Assembly (NCBI RefSeq): GCF_958295425.1
Contig: NC_081142.1
Span: forward strand, 638,501 to 702,500
Source: Solea solea
Taxonomy: Eukaryota > Chordata > Actinopteri > Pleuronectiformes > Soleidae
DNA: 64,000 nt
Reading direction: 5' to 3'
Below are positions 46,915 to 57,954 of this stretch, in pieces. How positions within the stretch are numbered: the stretch's first letter is position 1; every line of letters starts with the position of its first letter. Both the position numbers and the translations under genes were made by a program. The notes under the pieces were generated by a model. That model ran no database searches, was not told where the DNA came from, and saw nothing but the letters and a program-made list of their open reading frames with translations.

Positions 46915-48840
46915 AAAAACGAGACAAATTTGAATTTGACAGCATGAGAACCAAAGATAAAGAGAGAGGCAGGAGGGTTGAGATAAAGGATAGTAGTGAC
47001 AGTGCCCGGATCAATAATGTGTTGAGATATTCATTTGGACTCTGTTGGGGACCCTGAAGTAAGCACACATTCTCTGTTTCTGTCTCATTCTGTCTCTCTG
47101 TCTTATTCTCTCTCTCTCCCTCTCTCTTTCTCCCTGTTTCCCAGCTGTCTAGTTAGTTTGCCACTGGGAGACACTGAGGGAACACAAAGGCAGCTGCAAC
47201 CTCATTTTGCTCACCAGAGCATCTGGATGGCCAAAGTCAACTGGTAGCAGATCAAAGCTTGAGGTCCACTCACTTTTTAATTAGGGCGATGTTGTAAATG
47301 AAGGCTGTATCATTAGCGAGACAGTGTCTGGTTCAATCTGCATTCTCAATTGAGTGGATGGGGAAATAACTTGTCCTCATCATTGGTAACTACGTACTTG
47401 CTTAGGAGTCCTGCGATGCAACATCCCCAACTGTAATCAGCCACTCTATGCAGCATTGATGCAAGAGGAACACACACACACACACCAACAAAGGCTATAA
47501 ATATACCACCATCCCAGATACCTCAGAGAGACAGAAATCATCAACTACAACAATAAAATTGAGCCTGTCTTCTCTCCCAAACTTAAACTGTGCAGTATCA
47601 AGTGTCGAGATGATCAAACATGATGATCACATGCTCAGGAGCTAATGGTCCCAAGAAAAAATGAAAGGAAAAGTCAAGCGGTGGAGTGGAAGTCATGTAG
47701 AACAGTCAAAAGTTAATCCCTGTGGACTTTCCAAGAGTAAATGTGTAAGAGTAAAAATTCAAATCCCAAAAAGTAACATTGTACAAATTTGAAACTTTAA
47801 ACTGAGACAATTAGAGACCGCTTTTGGTGAATTATTTAGCTGATAATGAATTGCGACAAAGCAGTGGAGTACACCACCAGATTTCCAAGTGAGGTGAAAA
47901 TGACTCATAAACTGGTGGTTAAATGAGTTTTTAACCAGTGGGAGTATATTTAATCAGTATTCACTCCGGGGTCAAATGACTCTCCAATTGGCATCAGTGG
48001 GAATGCAAGACTCAGCTAAACATGTTCATTTCTTCTTTGTCTGCTCTATTTTCAACAGAAAGACAATTTCCTGCATCATTCCTGGTGCAAAGTTATGATG
48101 CACATTCATTTCCCCACCATTAGCATAGCTGTTAGCCACAGATGTCTGTAGCAAACTTTACTTTTTCTAACTTTGGGAACAATATTTTTTATATTATCAG
48201 TCATCTCAATTGAAAGACTGACTTTAAGGTGAACCAGTATAAAATATTTAAAAATAGTAACCACTGTAAAACATTGTCACTGAGTGCTATGGTGTATGGT
48301 TGCTTTGTTCTACCTCCAACTCACTTTGTTTCTAGGTTATTTGAGAAGTCACATTTCATGCAAGGGTGATGGAACTCCGAGCCTGTAGGTCTCGGAGGTG
48401 TGTTGGTAGAAGCTATCTGTGAAGCTTGAGACCCCGGGGGCCTTTTGCACGAAAGCAGAATTACGATATCCAGATATCCAAGATAACCTATGCTACTAAC
48501 TTCATCCTGGCTAACACATTTGCACAAACATCAAACCAGGATGAGAAGGCACAGCTTGGTCACGTGTAACCTGTCCTGGAGGGAACTACCACTGCTCCAC
48601 TAAAATCCTCTCAGTTTGATTTAACTGCAGAGTTGTTCACACTGCAGTGTAAAAGCTCCTTCATGGTTCCTGGAGGACGTTCGATGTGGATCTGTGTTCA
48701 GTCCAGTGACCAAATACATGAGAGAAAACTGTAACACAACATGAGTTTTCCAACTGCGACTGACAAACGTGATTTGTGAAATTACGATTAATATTCTATT
48801 CGAGTGAATTGTGTGCTGTAGCAGTTTGTGGCCAGTAGGA
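46913..48840. other. intronic sequence without recognised gene
   Basis: Has a TCTCTCTC-rich patch at 47070-47140 and a short (CA)6 at 47471. The inverted-repeat half TTGCACGAAAGCA at 48445 is discussed as a finding. Nothing else recognised. Confidence 0.5.
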
Positions 48841-48994
48841 GGGGGTGGAGTGGCTCAGTGGTTAAGACCAGTAGCCTGTGCGCGAAAGACATCATGGTCG
48901 CAAGTTTGACTCCACCCCTGGCTGATTGTACTCAGTTCCATTGTAAATCGCTTTGGATAAAAGCGTCTGCTAAATGACATGTAATAATGTAATG
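48841..48994 (+). mobile_element. well-preserved tRNA-derived SINE
   Basis: The A box TGGCTCAGTGG (48851-48861) matches the RNA polymerase III consensus exactly. The B-box region GCAAGTTTGACTCC (48900-48913) differs from GGTTCGANTCC at two positions. The body continues CACCCCTGGCTGATTG and ends with the LINE-like tail CGCTTTGGATAAAAGCGTCT then GCTAAATGACATGTAATAATG, a tail shared with many fish retroposons. It is the clearest full-length SINE in the window. The tail contains a small stem, CGCTTT...AAAGCG. Confidence 0.85.
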
Positions 48995-50549
48995 AGGTGC
49001 TATAAGGTGTTCAGTTATTGAAGAGACGTTGCAAGCTGAATGGAAGATAAAGTTTGTGCACCCATGTATTGATATGCAGAGACTTTATCACGTACAGTTC
49101 AGATAGTGTGGCAAACGTGCCTTTATTTTCTCATAACGATTTTTTCCAGTTGAATATGAAGAAAATGACGCTTGCAAAATAATAATTGAAAAACGCAGTC
49201 CCTGCTAGATCATCTGTAGTGAGTTCACGGCTCTGTGCTGTGTGATGCTGAATTTTGGATAGATCACTGGATAATTAATCAATACATCTCATGCAGCTAT
49301 ACTTGTCCTGAAACACTCAGAGAGTGCGTCTTAGTATCAGAGCTTCACAATCATTGAAGAAATGATTGTGACAGAAACACAGATGCCAGTCTTCATGAAA
49401 TCATATAAGACTATTAAGAATTAAAATCACATGATGTAATCACTGTAATATTTTAATGCAGGAGGTAAAATACATCCAGAAGATCTTGAATAACATCTAT
49501 TTCTGATCAGAGTGGCAGCTGATTAAAATGATTGAGCAGCAGGATTAACAAATTCTGTTGTGACTGCATGGTCATTTATGTGCCATTGCTTTCGTGCAAC
49601 TGACTTGAGGCTAAATTCAGCCAGGATAAATGACAAAGCCTGACTCAATCCCTTATCCTGGTGTTGTGTCTTCTTGATGACTGAAATGCTGTGGATGTGT
49701 ACTGTGCTTAATGATGTGGCCCTCCTGATGAGTCGAAATGTGAATGGATGACTTAAAAGTGGTCATCAGACTAAAACTCTGTATATTCTGTAGATGCTGG
49801 AAACCAACAATAATGGTCTTAGCAGATACTCTATCACTTCTGTATTGTACAACAGATACATTGTTACGATGCTCTATTTCTGAACACAATGCATTGATCT
49901 TTTGCCTGCATGGTGTGCAGTATATGTGTAGCATGGGCACAGTTCCAAGTGGATCACCACAATAGTATCTACAGAATGTGGCATAAACGGGATAATCATG
50001 TCTGCTTGCACCTCAATAACCCACTAGGGAAAGAGTGCTCATTTTAGGGGGGTAGTGTCATGGAACTAACTGGATCCTTTTTAAAGCCTGTCGTCTGACC
50101 CTTGATCACAGAACATGGTCATTATTCCTCCCCAAAGGGAAGATACTTTGAACAAGTTAATGCTCCCTTTTCAGCAAATTGACTCTGGCACAGTAACTTA
50201 CAAATCTGTTTGTGTTTGCAGCAAATCTCATCAATCATTGCTATTTCCACACAAAACGCATTGGGCTATTCTTTGTATTTTGACAGTGTGATGTTTTGAG
50301 AAAGAAAACATGCCCAGTACTAGCGAGATGAGCCACCTCTCTGCCTAGCAGTGACAATCTGTTGTGGTACAGATTGTTTCTTTGCTTCAGACAATTAGCA
50401 ATTAAATTGCACATAAGGCTCTCTGTTACTTGCCAGCTCTCTGTAGTGGTGAGTCCATTGTTAGAATTGACAGAGTTCTTGAATGGTTAGACAATGTACA
50501 TATTCTGGCGTATTAGGAGCTGTAAAGTTAGTCAATACACACCTTCAGT

Positions 50550-50630
50550 GCATTTCCATACACAGTTAAACTACATGAGCAACAACCATAGCTTGACTAC
50601 ACTAATAAGCCCTAGTTGACTTATTGACTG
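50550..50630. repeat. dispersed repeat family T, copy 1
   Basis: CATTTCCATACACAGTTAAA, GAGCAACAACCATAGCTTGA and CTACACT are shared in order with 63715-63780 (TTTCCATGCATCAAGCAACA, GTAGCTTGACTACACT). Confidence 0.5.
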
Positions 50631-50914
50631 TGTGTCTAACTCCGCTACACAGGGGGGCAAACGAGTCCCTTTCAACTTCTTAGTTTTTGACGGTTTATGG
50701 TTTAGCAGATTCAGATTCAGATGGTCCCAGAAGGGCAATTCATCTGTAGCTTCCTATACACAATCATCAGTTCAAACATACAGCAAATCAGACATTGGGC
50801 ATCAGACAACAGGGACATGATTAGTAAAATTAGTCAAATTGATTCCCATCCGAGTTTAGTTGTCAGGGGGGTATGAAAGATTTGGAGTATCTACTTGTAA
50901 TTGTTTCAAAATGA

Positions 50915-51065
50915 AAAGTATTCTGCCTCAGGTTGTTTGGGACAAAACAAAAAGAAACAGCTTTCAGTTCCAGTGCTGCCCACCTTTGGAAAAGGTTTCC
51001 TGAATATCTTGAGTGTGCTGCAAGTGTCAAGTTGTCTAAATCAGACATCATTCCAGTATTGGTTG
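50915..51065 (+). mobile_element. LINE ORF2 C-terminal fragment
   Basis: One frame reads LRLFGTKQKETAFSSSAAHL then WKRFPEYLECAASVKLSKSD. It matches the pattern R-x-x-x-G-x-x-A-F-S-x-x-A-x-x-x-W-N-x-L-P-x-x-L found near the end of fish LINE ORF2 proteins. No functional frame remains on either side. Confidence 0.65.
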
Positions 51066-51479
51066 TTGCTGCTTAACAATGATTACACTCATAAAGAACA
51101 AGATGGCTGAATTTCTGGTGGTGAAGGGCAGCAATAGATAATCTGTGAAAAGGGAATTCTGATAGGAGGCAAAACCGCCCAACTGCAAATGACCCGAATG
51201 CCTTGCCTTTCAATGTGAATCACTCATGGACATTAGCATTCAATTCCCTAGACTGTGGTGTACAATTTGAACAGTCATGCAAAATGAGATGGGACTCACT
51301 GAAAGACATTAATAACACATCTCCCTGTGCCTTGACAGTTAAATGGGTGGAAAACTGCAGACGTCTTCACCGTCTGACAATGTGGAATCTCTCAACAGGC
51401 TATTTATTTATTTCCATTGTCAAAAAAAGCTACAAAAAGTGCAGGATTTCATCTTTTTTAAAAGGCAACTAGTCATGTC

Positions 51480-52300
51480 ATCACACAAAGGAATCTAATC
51501 TCCCATTTTTGGCCTGCACCTTTTGCAGTTCAGAGATGTCACCTGCAACCAGGCTCATATTAGACAATACCAGCTTTCAATCACACCAGTGTCCACTCAT
51601 ATGTGCTGTGCTTTATCATCAATTTTGCTCTAAATGGGAACATCATTTCCAAAACTGACAGAACATTCTATTGAAGAAGAAGAAGACCTTAACTCTTTTA
51701 GTAAATTAACTGACTTTAAAAATCAAGTGAGGAAGTAGAAGCTCATTTTCCCATAGACTTCCATTCTAACAAAGTTCTTTTTGCAAACCCGGGGGCTATT
51801 CAGTAAAAACTCACTTTCTGCTTGACCTCACCAAAGCAACTGGAACACTCTGTCCATTTAAAAAGAAAAAAAGAAAAATGTGGTCTATGTTTCCCAAGTG
51901 CTTGTTAATGGGGTTTGGTCCTACTGATCCCACTTACAATATCTGTGGCTCCTTAACCTGAACTGAAGAAGCCTCTTGGATAAGACAAATGTTTTAAAAC
52001 TTAACTCAGGAAAGTCCAGTTGCTTATAGAAAACTACTGAAGATGACTAAGAACTTTCACATACAACTACCACAGTTTATTACTGAGAGCCTTTACCAGG
52101 GCACCAATCAGGATTTTATGGAATTTCATTTGAGTAAAATGCCTCAGTGAAAGATTTGGCTTGATAATAACGATGTCAAACAAGGAATTATATTGCAGTG
52201 AATCTCATCAACTCTAACTGAATCATATCATATCGTCTTCCCTTATTCCTACTGTAGCCCATGTACCTTGCTATTTATCCAATCATCTTCTAAATGAGAG
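51480..52300. other. intronic sequence without recognised gene
   Basis: Unique AT-rich sequence. Nothing recognised. Confidence 0.5.
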
Positions 52301-52302
52301 AT

Positions 52303-52442
52303 CCATCATCCCCCATCCATGTTGTACCGCTTTATCCTCCACAAGAGGGTCGTGGGGGGTGCTGTGCCAATCTCAGCTGACAGAGGGTGATAGGCGGGGT
52401 ACACCCTGGACGGTTCGTCAGTCCATCGCAGGGCCGTGTACA
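52303..52442 (-). mobile_element. tRNA-derived SINE, long-body family (copy 10)
   Basis: GTACCGCTTTATCCTCCACA, CAATCTCAGCTGACAGAGGG, AGGCGGGGTACACCCTGGAC and GTCAGTCCATCGCAGGGCC on the plus strand. This is one of the least diverged 3' halves in the window. Confidence 0.85.
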
Positions 52443-53869
52443 CAATCAAACCAAAATACATTTAAATGAAATGAAAAAGCAGAAGCTTTACAAACAGAGC
52501 ACGTACATAAATTCACATGACGACATGGTGGGTGCACTGTATCTGTGTCTTTCCCTTTCAAGTGACTTCCATCCATGACTGCACTACGTTAGATGCATGT
52601 AGGCCTGTCAGTCAGAGTTACGGCTGCAGGACGAGACAACACACACACACAGTGGTTGCACGAGGGTATTTTCTATGCATTCAGTCATGTATGATCCTGT
52701 TAGACTCATTATGCCGCAAGTGAGGGGGGTGGAAAAAAAAACAGTGCAGCTAAAGGACAACCTGTAAAAATATACAACACACAGACAAACACATACATAA
52801 GAAATAAGCACAGGATAGCTTGGAGATAAAATTGTGACAGAGATATGGATTTATACATGCGTGAGGACACATATGGAGACCTATAAATACCTGCTGGTAC
52901 ACACACACAATTATTCACAGAGAAAGGATGAACAAATCTATGCTATACTGTCACTGCCAGTCTTGCTCCAAGTCACATGGAGTTGTGAGTTTGAACTTTA
53001 AATTGTTTCATACCCTCTGTTGCTCCCATTTATGAACATGTGACATGTAAATATGGTGATGTAATAGCAGTTACAAACATAAAGTATGTTGTTGAAGCTT
53101 CATTAACAAAATCAACTCCAAGAGACAAGAGGGACTTAGTGTTTTTGTACTTCTGCTTGCATGAGCTGTTTGAGATAATGCACTTCAACAAAATAGACTA
53201 AGGACTGATGAGTCAGATTGTAACCGGAGGCTCCTCCCTGACCACAGCTCCATAAAAAACTCAGTAAATCCCTGTGATAAAATGTTATTTCTGTGCACAT
53301 TTATTCATTTAATTGTAAAGCCAGTTCTTTATTTAATGGGCTCATGTTTTTCCCCTCCTTCGATCTGCTTTAACAAACTGTCACCCAGTCAAAAAGACTT
53401 TTATTGGTCTGGTTTCAGAGGACAGTTTGATGGTTGGACTGGATGGATGGTTTGATCGTTTGAATGTTTATTCAGAGGCTTTTTTCATCCAGACAGGGAA
53501 ATAAAGGAAATAAATACATGGAAATTTTCTAGGCATCCACAAAAAAAAGATACAAACAGTGGAACAAATCATTACTTTGGCAGCTGAACCAAAACCACTG
53601 CAGCCAGAATGTTATGTTTTACTACAAGTTGCATTAGAAACACATTGGATGCAATAAATAATTCCAGCAAGATAAAGCAAGTTGTGCAATTAAAGCTGTT
53701 TGGATTTGTACTTCGCTCTTGATGGTCTTCAGTGAAGCTTCCTGTAATGCCTTGCCATTTCAAAGGTGCTTTAAAATGTATAGTATGTAAAACCATGGCC
53801 ATCACCATTCAAAATGGTCACAGTAATACAAATTCAAAACATTGGAGAGTTTTCCTGGGTTGCCAGATA

Positions 53870-54062
53870 CTCACTCACTAATTGGCTACAACTTTATCTT
53901 CCACATAAGGGCTGGAGCCAATCCCATATACAGAGGCAAACAACTATTCACTCACACCTATACTGTCAGTTTAGTATGCAATTAACTCTGCAGGGTTTTG
54001 GACTGTGGGAGAAAACTGGAGACCCTCAGTCGAAGTGTGATTCGAACCAGTGTGAGCCACTA
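53870..54062 (-). mobile_element. tRNA-derived SINE, long-body family (copy 11)
   Basis: CTGGAGCCAATCCCATATAC, CAAACAACTATTCACTCACA, GGTTTTGGACTGTGGGAGAA and GTGATTCGAACCAGTGTGAG. The last gives GGTTCGAATCAC on the minus strand, the B-box region. The tandem of conserved words between is internally deleted. Confidence 0.75.
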
Positions 54063-54069
54063 CGTAGCA

Positions 54070-55335
54070 ATGTCGGGTTTTCAAATTCCTTTCTACATTT
54101 TTACAACATCTCCACTGCAGACCCTCATGCACCCTCATTTCCTCTCGGTTGGTAACATTCCACTGATCCATAGCTGCAGCTTGCTCTAAGTCCTTTGGCA
54201 ACCCAGGTTTTAATATGCCAAAGGCTTCATTATTGGGTGGGTGGTGCAACAGGCCAAAACACAAACTCAAAACATTCACTGAGCTCATGACTAAAATTTA
54301 ACTGTGAATAAATCAAACAGAATGTATTCCCCGTCATGGGTAACATTTGTAACTGCAAGAAACAAAAAAGGTGGTAGATGCATGTGATGTGAGTGCATCT
54401 GTGTATGGTAAGGTCTCTAAACATACTTTTGTGTTACCATTTAATTACCCATTAGTTACCTATGGTTGTCATTGTTGATTGAAAACACCAAATGTGTAAC
54501 AAAAGTTAAATGAAAAAAAAATTAACTGAAGTTTATTTGTTGAGATAGTCAGCGCGGAGGTCTTGAGGAAATAAGAAGAAAACTAAGATATTAATGCTTT
54601 AGGCAAGTTGTAACTCTGGAGGAAGGTTAACACAATAAACTCCTTACATAAGAGACATCAACTGCTTGCTGTGAACAAGTTTAAAGAAGAAACCCACAGG
54701 AAAAAAGACTTTTGTAAAATAATATGATATCATAAAAAAATATTTTCACCAAATTTTCACAAAATGTATATTCAACAAATACATTGTATGTTTTCTTTGA
54801 GATATAACAAGCTGTTTTAAACATGCATGATTTACAAACAGTTATTGCTGATGCCACTAAATGTTAAAAAGAAAAGCCAATTGTGTTAACCAGGTGTTTT
54901 GAATAATGTTCGTCTGATGTTCTTTGAATCTGGGAATCAGAGAGTTTAAAACAAGTTAAGAAAAGGGACTTTGTGGCACTGAAAAAGTATTACAAATCTC
55001 AAGGCTATTGAATCTTATAAACAGTAAAAAAAACAAAAACATGGCTATCCTTGAGTGCTCATGTGATCAGTTGTTATAAAACAGCCCAAGAATGGCCATT
55101 TTGTGTTTGCCACGATGACAGCTTTAATGGGTGAAATACGTGGGCATATTTCCACTCTTTATATAGTTTCAATAGCCATGAGACATTAAATGCATCTCAT
55201 TCTGTGAACTTGCCATTCAGTGTTTCTCTGGTGTCGCTCTTTGGTGGCTGGCTGCAAATAGACCCTACACTGACTGTAGGGTTACAGACACAGGTCTGTA
55301 GTGTCTGCTCTATTAAATCATATTAAAACATAAAC
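54070..55335. other. intronic sequence without recognised gene
   Basis: Very AT-rich unique sequence. Nothing recognised. Confidence 0.5.
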
Positions 55336-55339
55336 TAGT

Positions 55340-55620
55340 TCTGCTGTTGCTTTTTCTTCATCATCCCAATCCTTGCTTTTGCAATTATCACATGTTTGTC
55401 TACTGTCTTCATCATCTTCTTCTTCTGGCTTCTCCTTTTAGGGGACGGCAGAATCTGTCACTCCAAATGAACACCTCACCACTGTCTCTCTGTCTCATAC
55501 ATGCCCTGCACCACCCTCACATGCTTCTCTGCCACTCCCCACTGCCACATACAATCCACAGTTCCAATCATAAGCTTTCTCTAGATCCACAAAGACACTC
55601 TTTCTGGAATCTGTGGTGAT
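55340..55620 (-). mobile_element. LINE reverse transcriptase relic with palm motif A
   Basis: On the minus strand 55540-55600 translates as VFVDLEKAYDWNCGLYV. The F-V-D-L-E-K-A-Y-D block is the reverse transcriptase palm motif with the first catalytic aspartate. The other end, CTTCTTCTTCTGGCTTCTCC then TTTTAGGGG on the plus strand, is the 3' part of the same ORF, also present at 4365-4395. The region between is missing, so the copy has a large internal deletion and stops. Confidence 0.8.
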
Positions 55621-56477
55621 CGTTATTTGTCTTTATCATAATTTCCTAAATTTCCCGTCTTTCCTGTTTCTTTCTCTAGTTTTCCCCCCACCAACATGTT
55701 CTTTTTTTTTGTTATCTTTATACCGTTAGGATAATATTTCTGCTTCATTCAAAATAATCTCTGAATCATCTGGGACCATAGATATTGATCACAGTCCGTT
55801 TATGAACTATCAACAAAACATTTATTTTGTTAAATTGCTTTAGATTACGAATGATGAGTGTATAATGAATCCCCACATGGAAACAGAGATATTGGACACC
55901 AGGTGGAGAGATGGTACACAATCTATTTAATTAGTGATTTCCACTCACTGACACAATGCTCTGCACTGTGAATGCACTTTGATGGATTCACTATCACCTA
56001 AGATCTCAGAGTTAAACTGGCTACATATTACAGGAGTTTTAAATCCTGATCAACTTTAAGTTGGGTTGCAACACACATTAGATAAGAATCTTAAACCTTA
56101 TTCTATGTAGTTCAAGCATGCACACATGTATTATTAAGATATTAAGGATACATGATGTTGGGAATGTACTGAAATACTAGTTTCAGTGATAACAATGGTA
56201 CAGCCAAATTATTCACAAGTTACAGCTTTACATTCATCCAATAATGCAGCTTGTAGCACTTTGAAACCTGAGTTGCCTTGCTACCCCTCTCAAAAACATC
56301 TCAACCAGAGGAGATGAAAAACAAGGATGTAAATTGAAAAATGAAGATGGCTGGAAGTGGAGAGGAATTTGAAGATAAGCTGAAACTTCAAGGAACTGAC
56401 AGAAGGGCACCATCAGGAGTTGAGTCCCTGGACAGGGAAAGGATTGTCAGATAGCCTTGAGTGTGGGGAAGAGAGAC

Positions 56478-56715
56478 ACTCATTGACTCACTCATTGTCT
56501 ACCACTTTAACCTTCACATGAGTGTTAGGAGGGAGCTGGAGTCAATCCCAGCTGACAGGGCGAAAGTAGGGGTAGACCCAGGACAGGTGGCCAGTCTATC
56601 GCAGGGCCAACAGACAAAGACAAACAACCGTTCACTCTCACATTCACAATTAATCTCTGCATGTTTTTGGACTGTTGGAGGAAGTCGGAGCCCTCGGAGA
56701 AAACCCGAACCAACG
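56478..56715 (-). mobile_element. tRNA-derived SINE, long-body family (copy 12)
   Basis: GAGCTGGAGTCAATCCCAGC, GGACAGGTGGCCAGTCTATC, GACAAACAACCGTTCACTCT, TGCATGTTTTTGGACTGTTG and CTCGGAGAAAACCCGAACCA. Nearly complete body in reverse, lacking the head. Confidence 0.85.
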
Positions 56716-57189
56716 CTCATCCTGATGTGTGACAGGATGAGCGCTGTCCAATATTTTTAATTTTAATTATAGATTGCAGTACCTGTCTTGAATGCTAATG
56801 ACTGCAGTTTTCCATATTTTAAATGAATCTCTTTGAGGATCATAAGATCGCGGTCCAATTCTAGGGGCAGCCAAACGTTGGTCAAATCTTCCTGTAAATC
56901 CTGTAATCTGAGCTACAGTTTTACAAGGATCAGGATCAGGATTTAGAAATACTCAGGATTCACAGATTTGACTCTGGAAGAACTCATCTCTGCTCATCTC
57001 ATGTTTCAGTAAAAGAAACATTAACATGAGGAATTTCTCCTCTGAGCGTGCATGCTCACACACCCACTAGATTCCAGAGTCTGTGGTTTTGGCTTGGGAC
57101 AAATTTTGGCACCGTCTGTTCTTGAGGAGGTAATTGATACTGATACTAAACCCTCTAATCCAGTTGATTGGGCTGAACATCTGTTGAGG

Positions 57190-57190
<1 letters not shown>

Positions 57191-57220
<30 letters not shown>
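57191..57220. repeat. (GT)n microsatellite
   Basis: About 15 GT units, followed by a GA-rich stretch. Confidence 0.95.
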
Positions 57221-57223
<3 letters not shown>

Positions 57224-57789
57224 GAGAGAGTCAGGTGCTGCTGAAACAGAAGGAGAGAAAGAGGAAGACATAGAAAAACTTTCCTGTGCGACTGAAGTGG
57301 TGGAGATGATGCACAGAGAGCAGACGAAACAGAGGAGGATGGCGATGAGAGAGGAGTGATGAAGATTAATAACTAAAGGATGCAGTGGAGGGTAAACCAT
57401 TAAATCAGTTTGCCTGCTATTTTTATTTGCGGAATAGAATTTACTTGCCTTATTGGGCTGACATTCATCTTTATTATCAGGAATTCATAGCATCTATCAC
57501 AGCCTCCGAAGACACAGGAGGATGTTTTAAGGCAAAAGGAAAACAAATGGACAGATGGTTCTTTTAAAATGAACTTGACTTTTATTGAGACGTGTGGTTG
57601 TGACAGCTTAAGGTCAAAGTTTTGCTGAATTCCCCTTAAGAGAGAGGGAATGCTAACCACGCGGAAAGAGACGAGGATTAAGAGAAAAGATGCCAAGGTG
57701 GAGACAAAGCAAGAGACAAAGAATATGGGACTTTTAAAGAAGAGGGAATAATGAAGCCAATCTGTTTTTGGATGGGGCCACATGTCTGT

Positions 57790-57950
57790 ATAGTGGCTAG
57801 CACTGTTGCCTCACATCAAAAAGGTCACCAGTTTGAATGACAGTTCGATGGAGGATCTTTGTGGAGTTTGAATGTTGTCCCTGTGTGTGCGTGTGGATTT
57901 TATGGGAGGAGCTCCAGTTTCCTCCCTCAGTCAAAAATGTAAATGAATGA
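57790..57950 (+). mobile_element. tRNA-derived SINE, long-body family (copy 13, 5' part)
   Basis: The head TAGTGGCTAGCACTGTTGCC is an A-box-like tRNA remnant. It is followed by GGTCACCAGTTTGAATGACA (B-box region), GTGGAGTTTGAATGTTGTCC and GTGTGGATTTTATGGGAGG. The 3' half is absent. Confidence 0.75.
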
Positions 57951-57954
57951 TTAC

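Noticed and set aside
48851..48920. tRNA gene candidate
   Set aside because: The A box is perfect, but the B box is mutated, no cloverleaf acceptor pairing is seen, and a SINE body and LINE-like tail follow.
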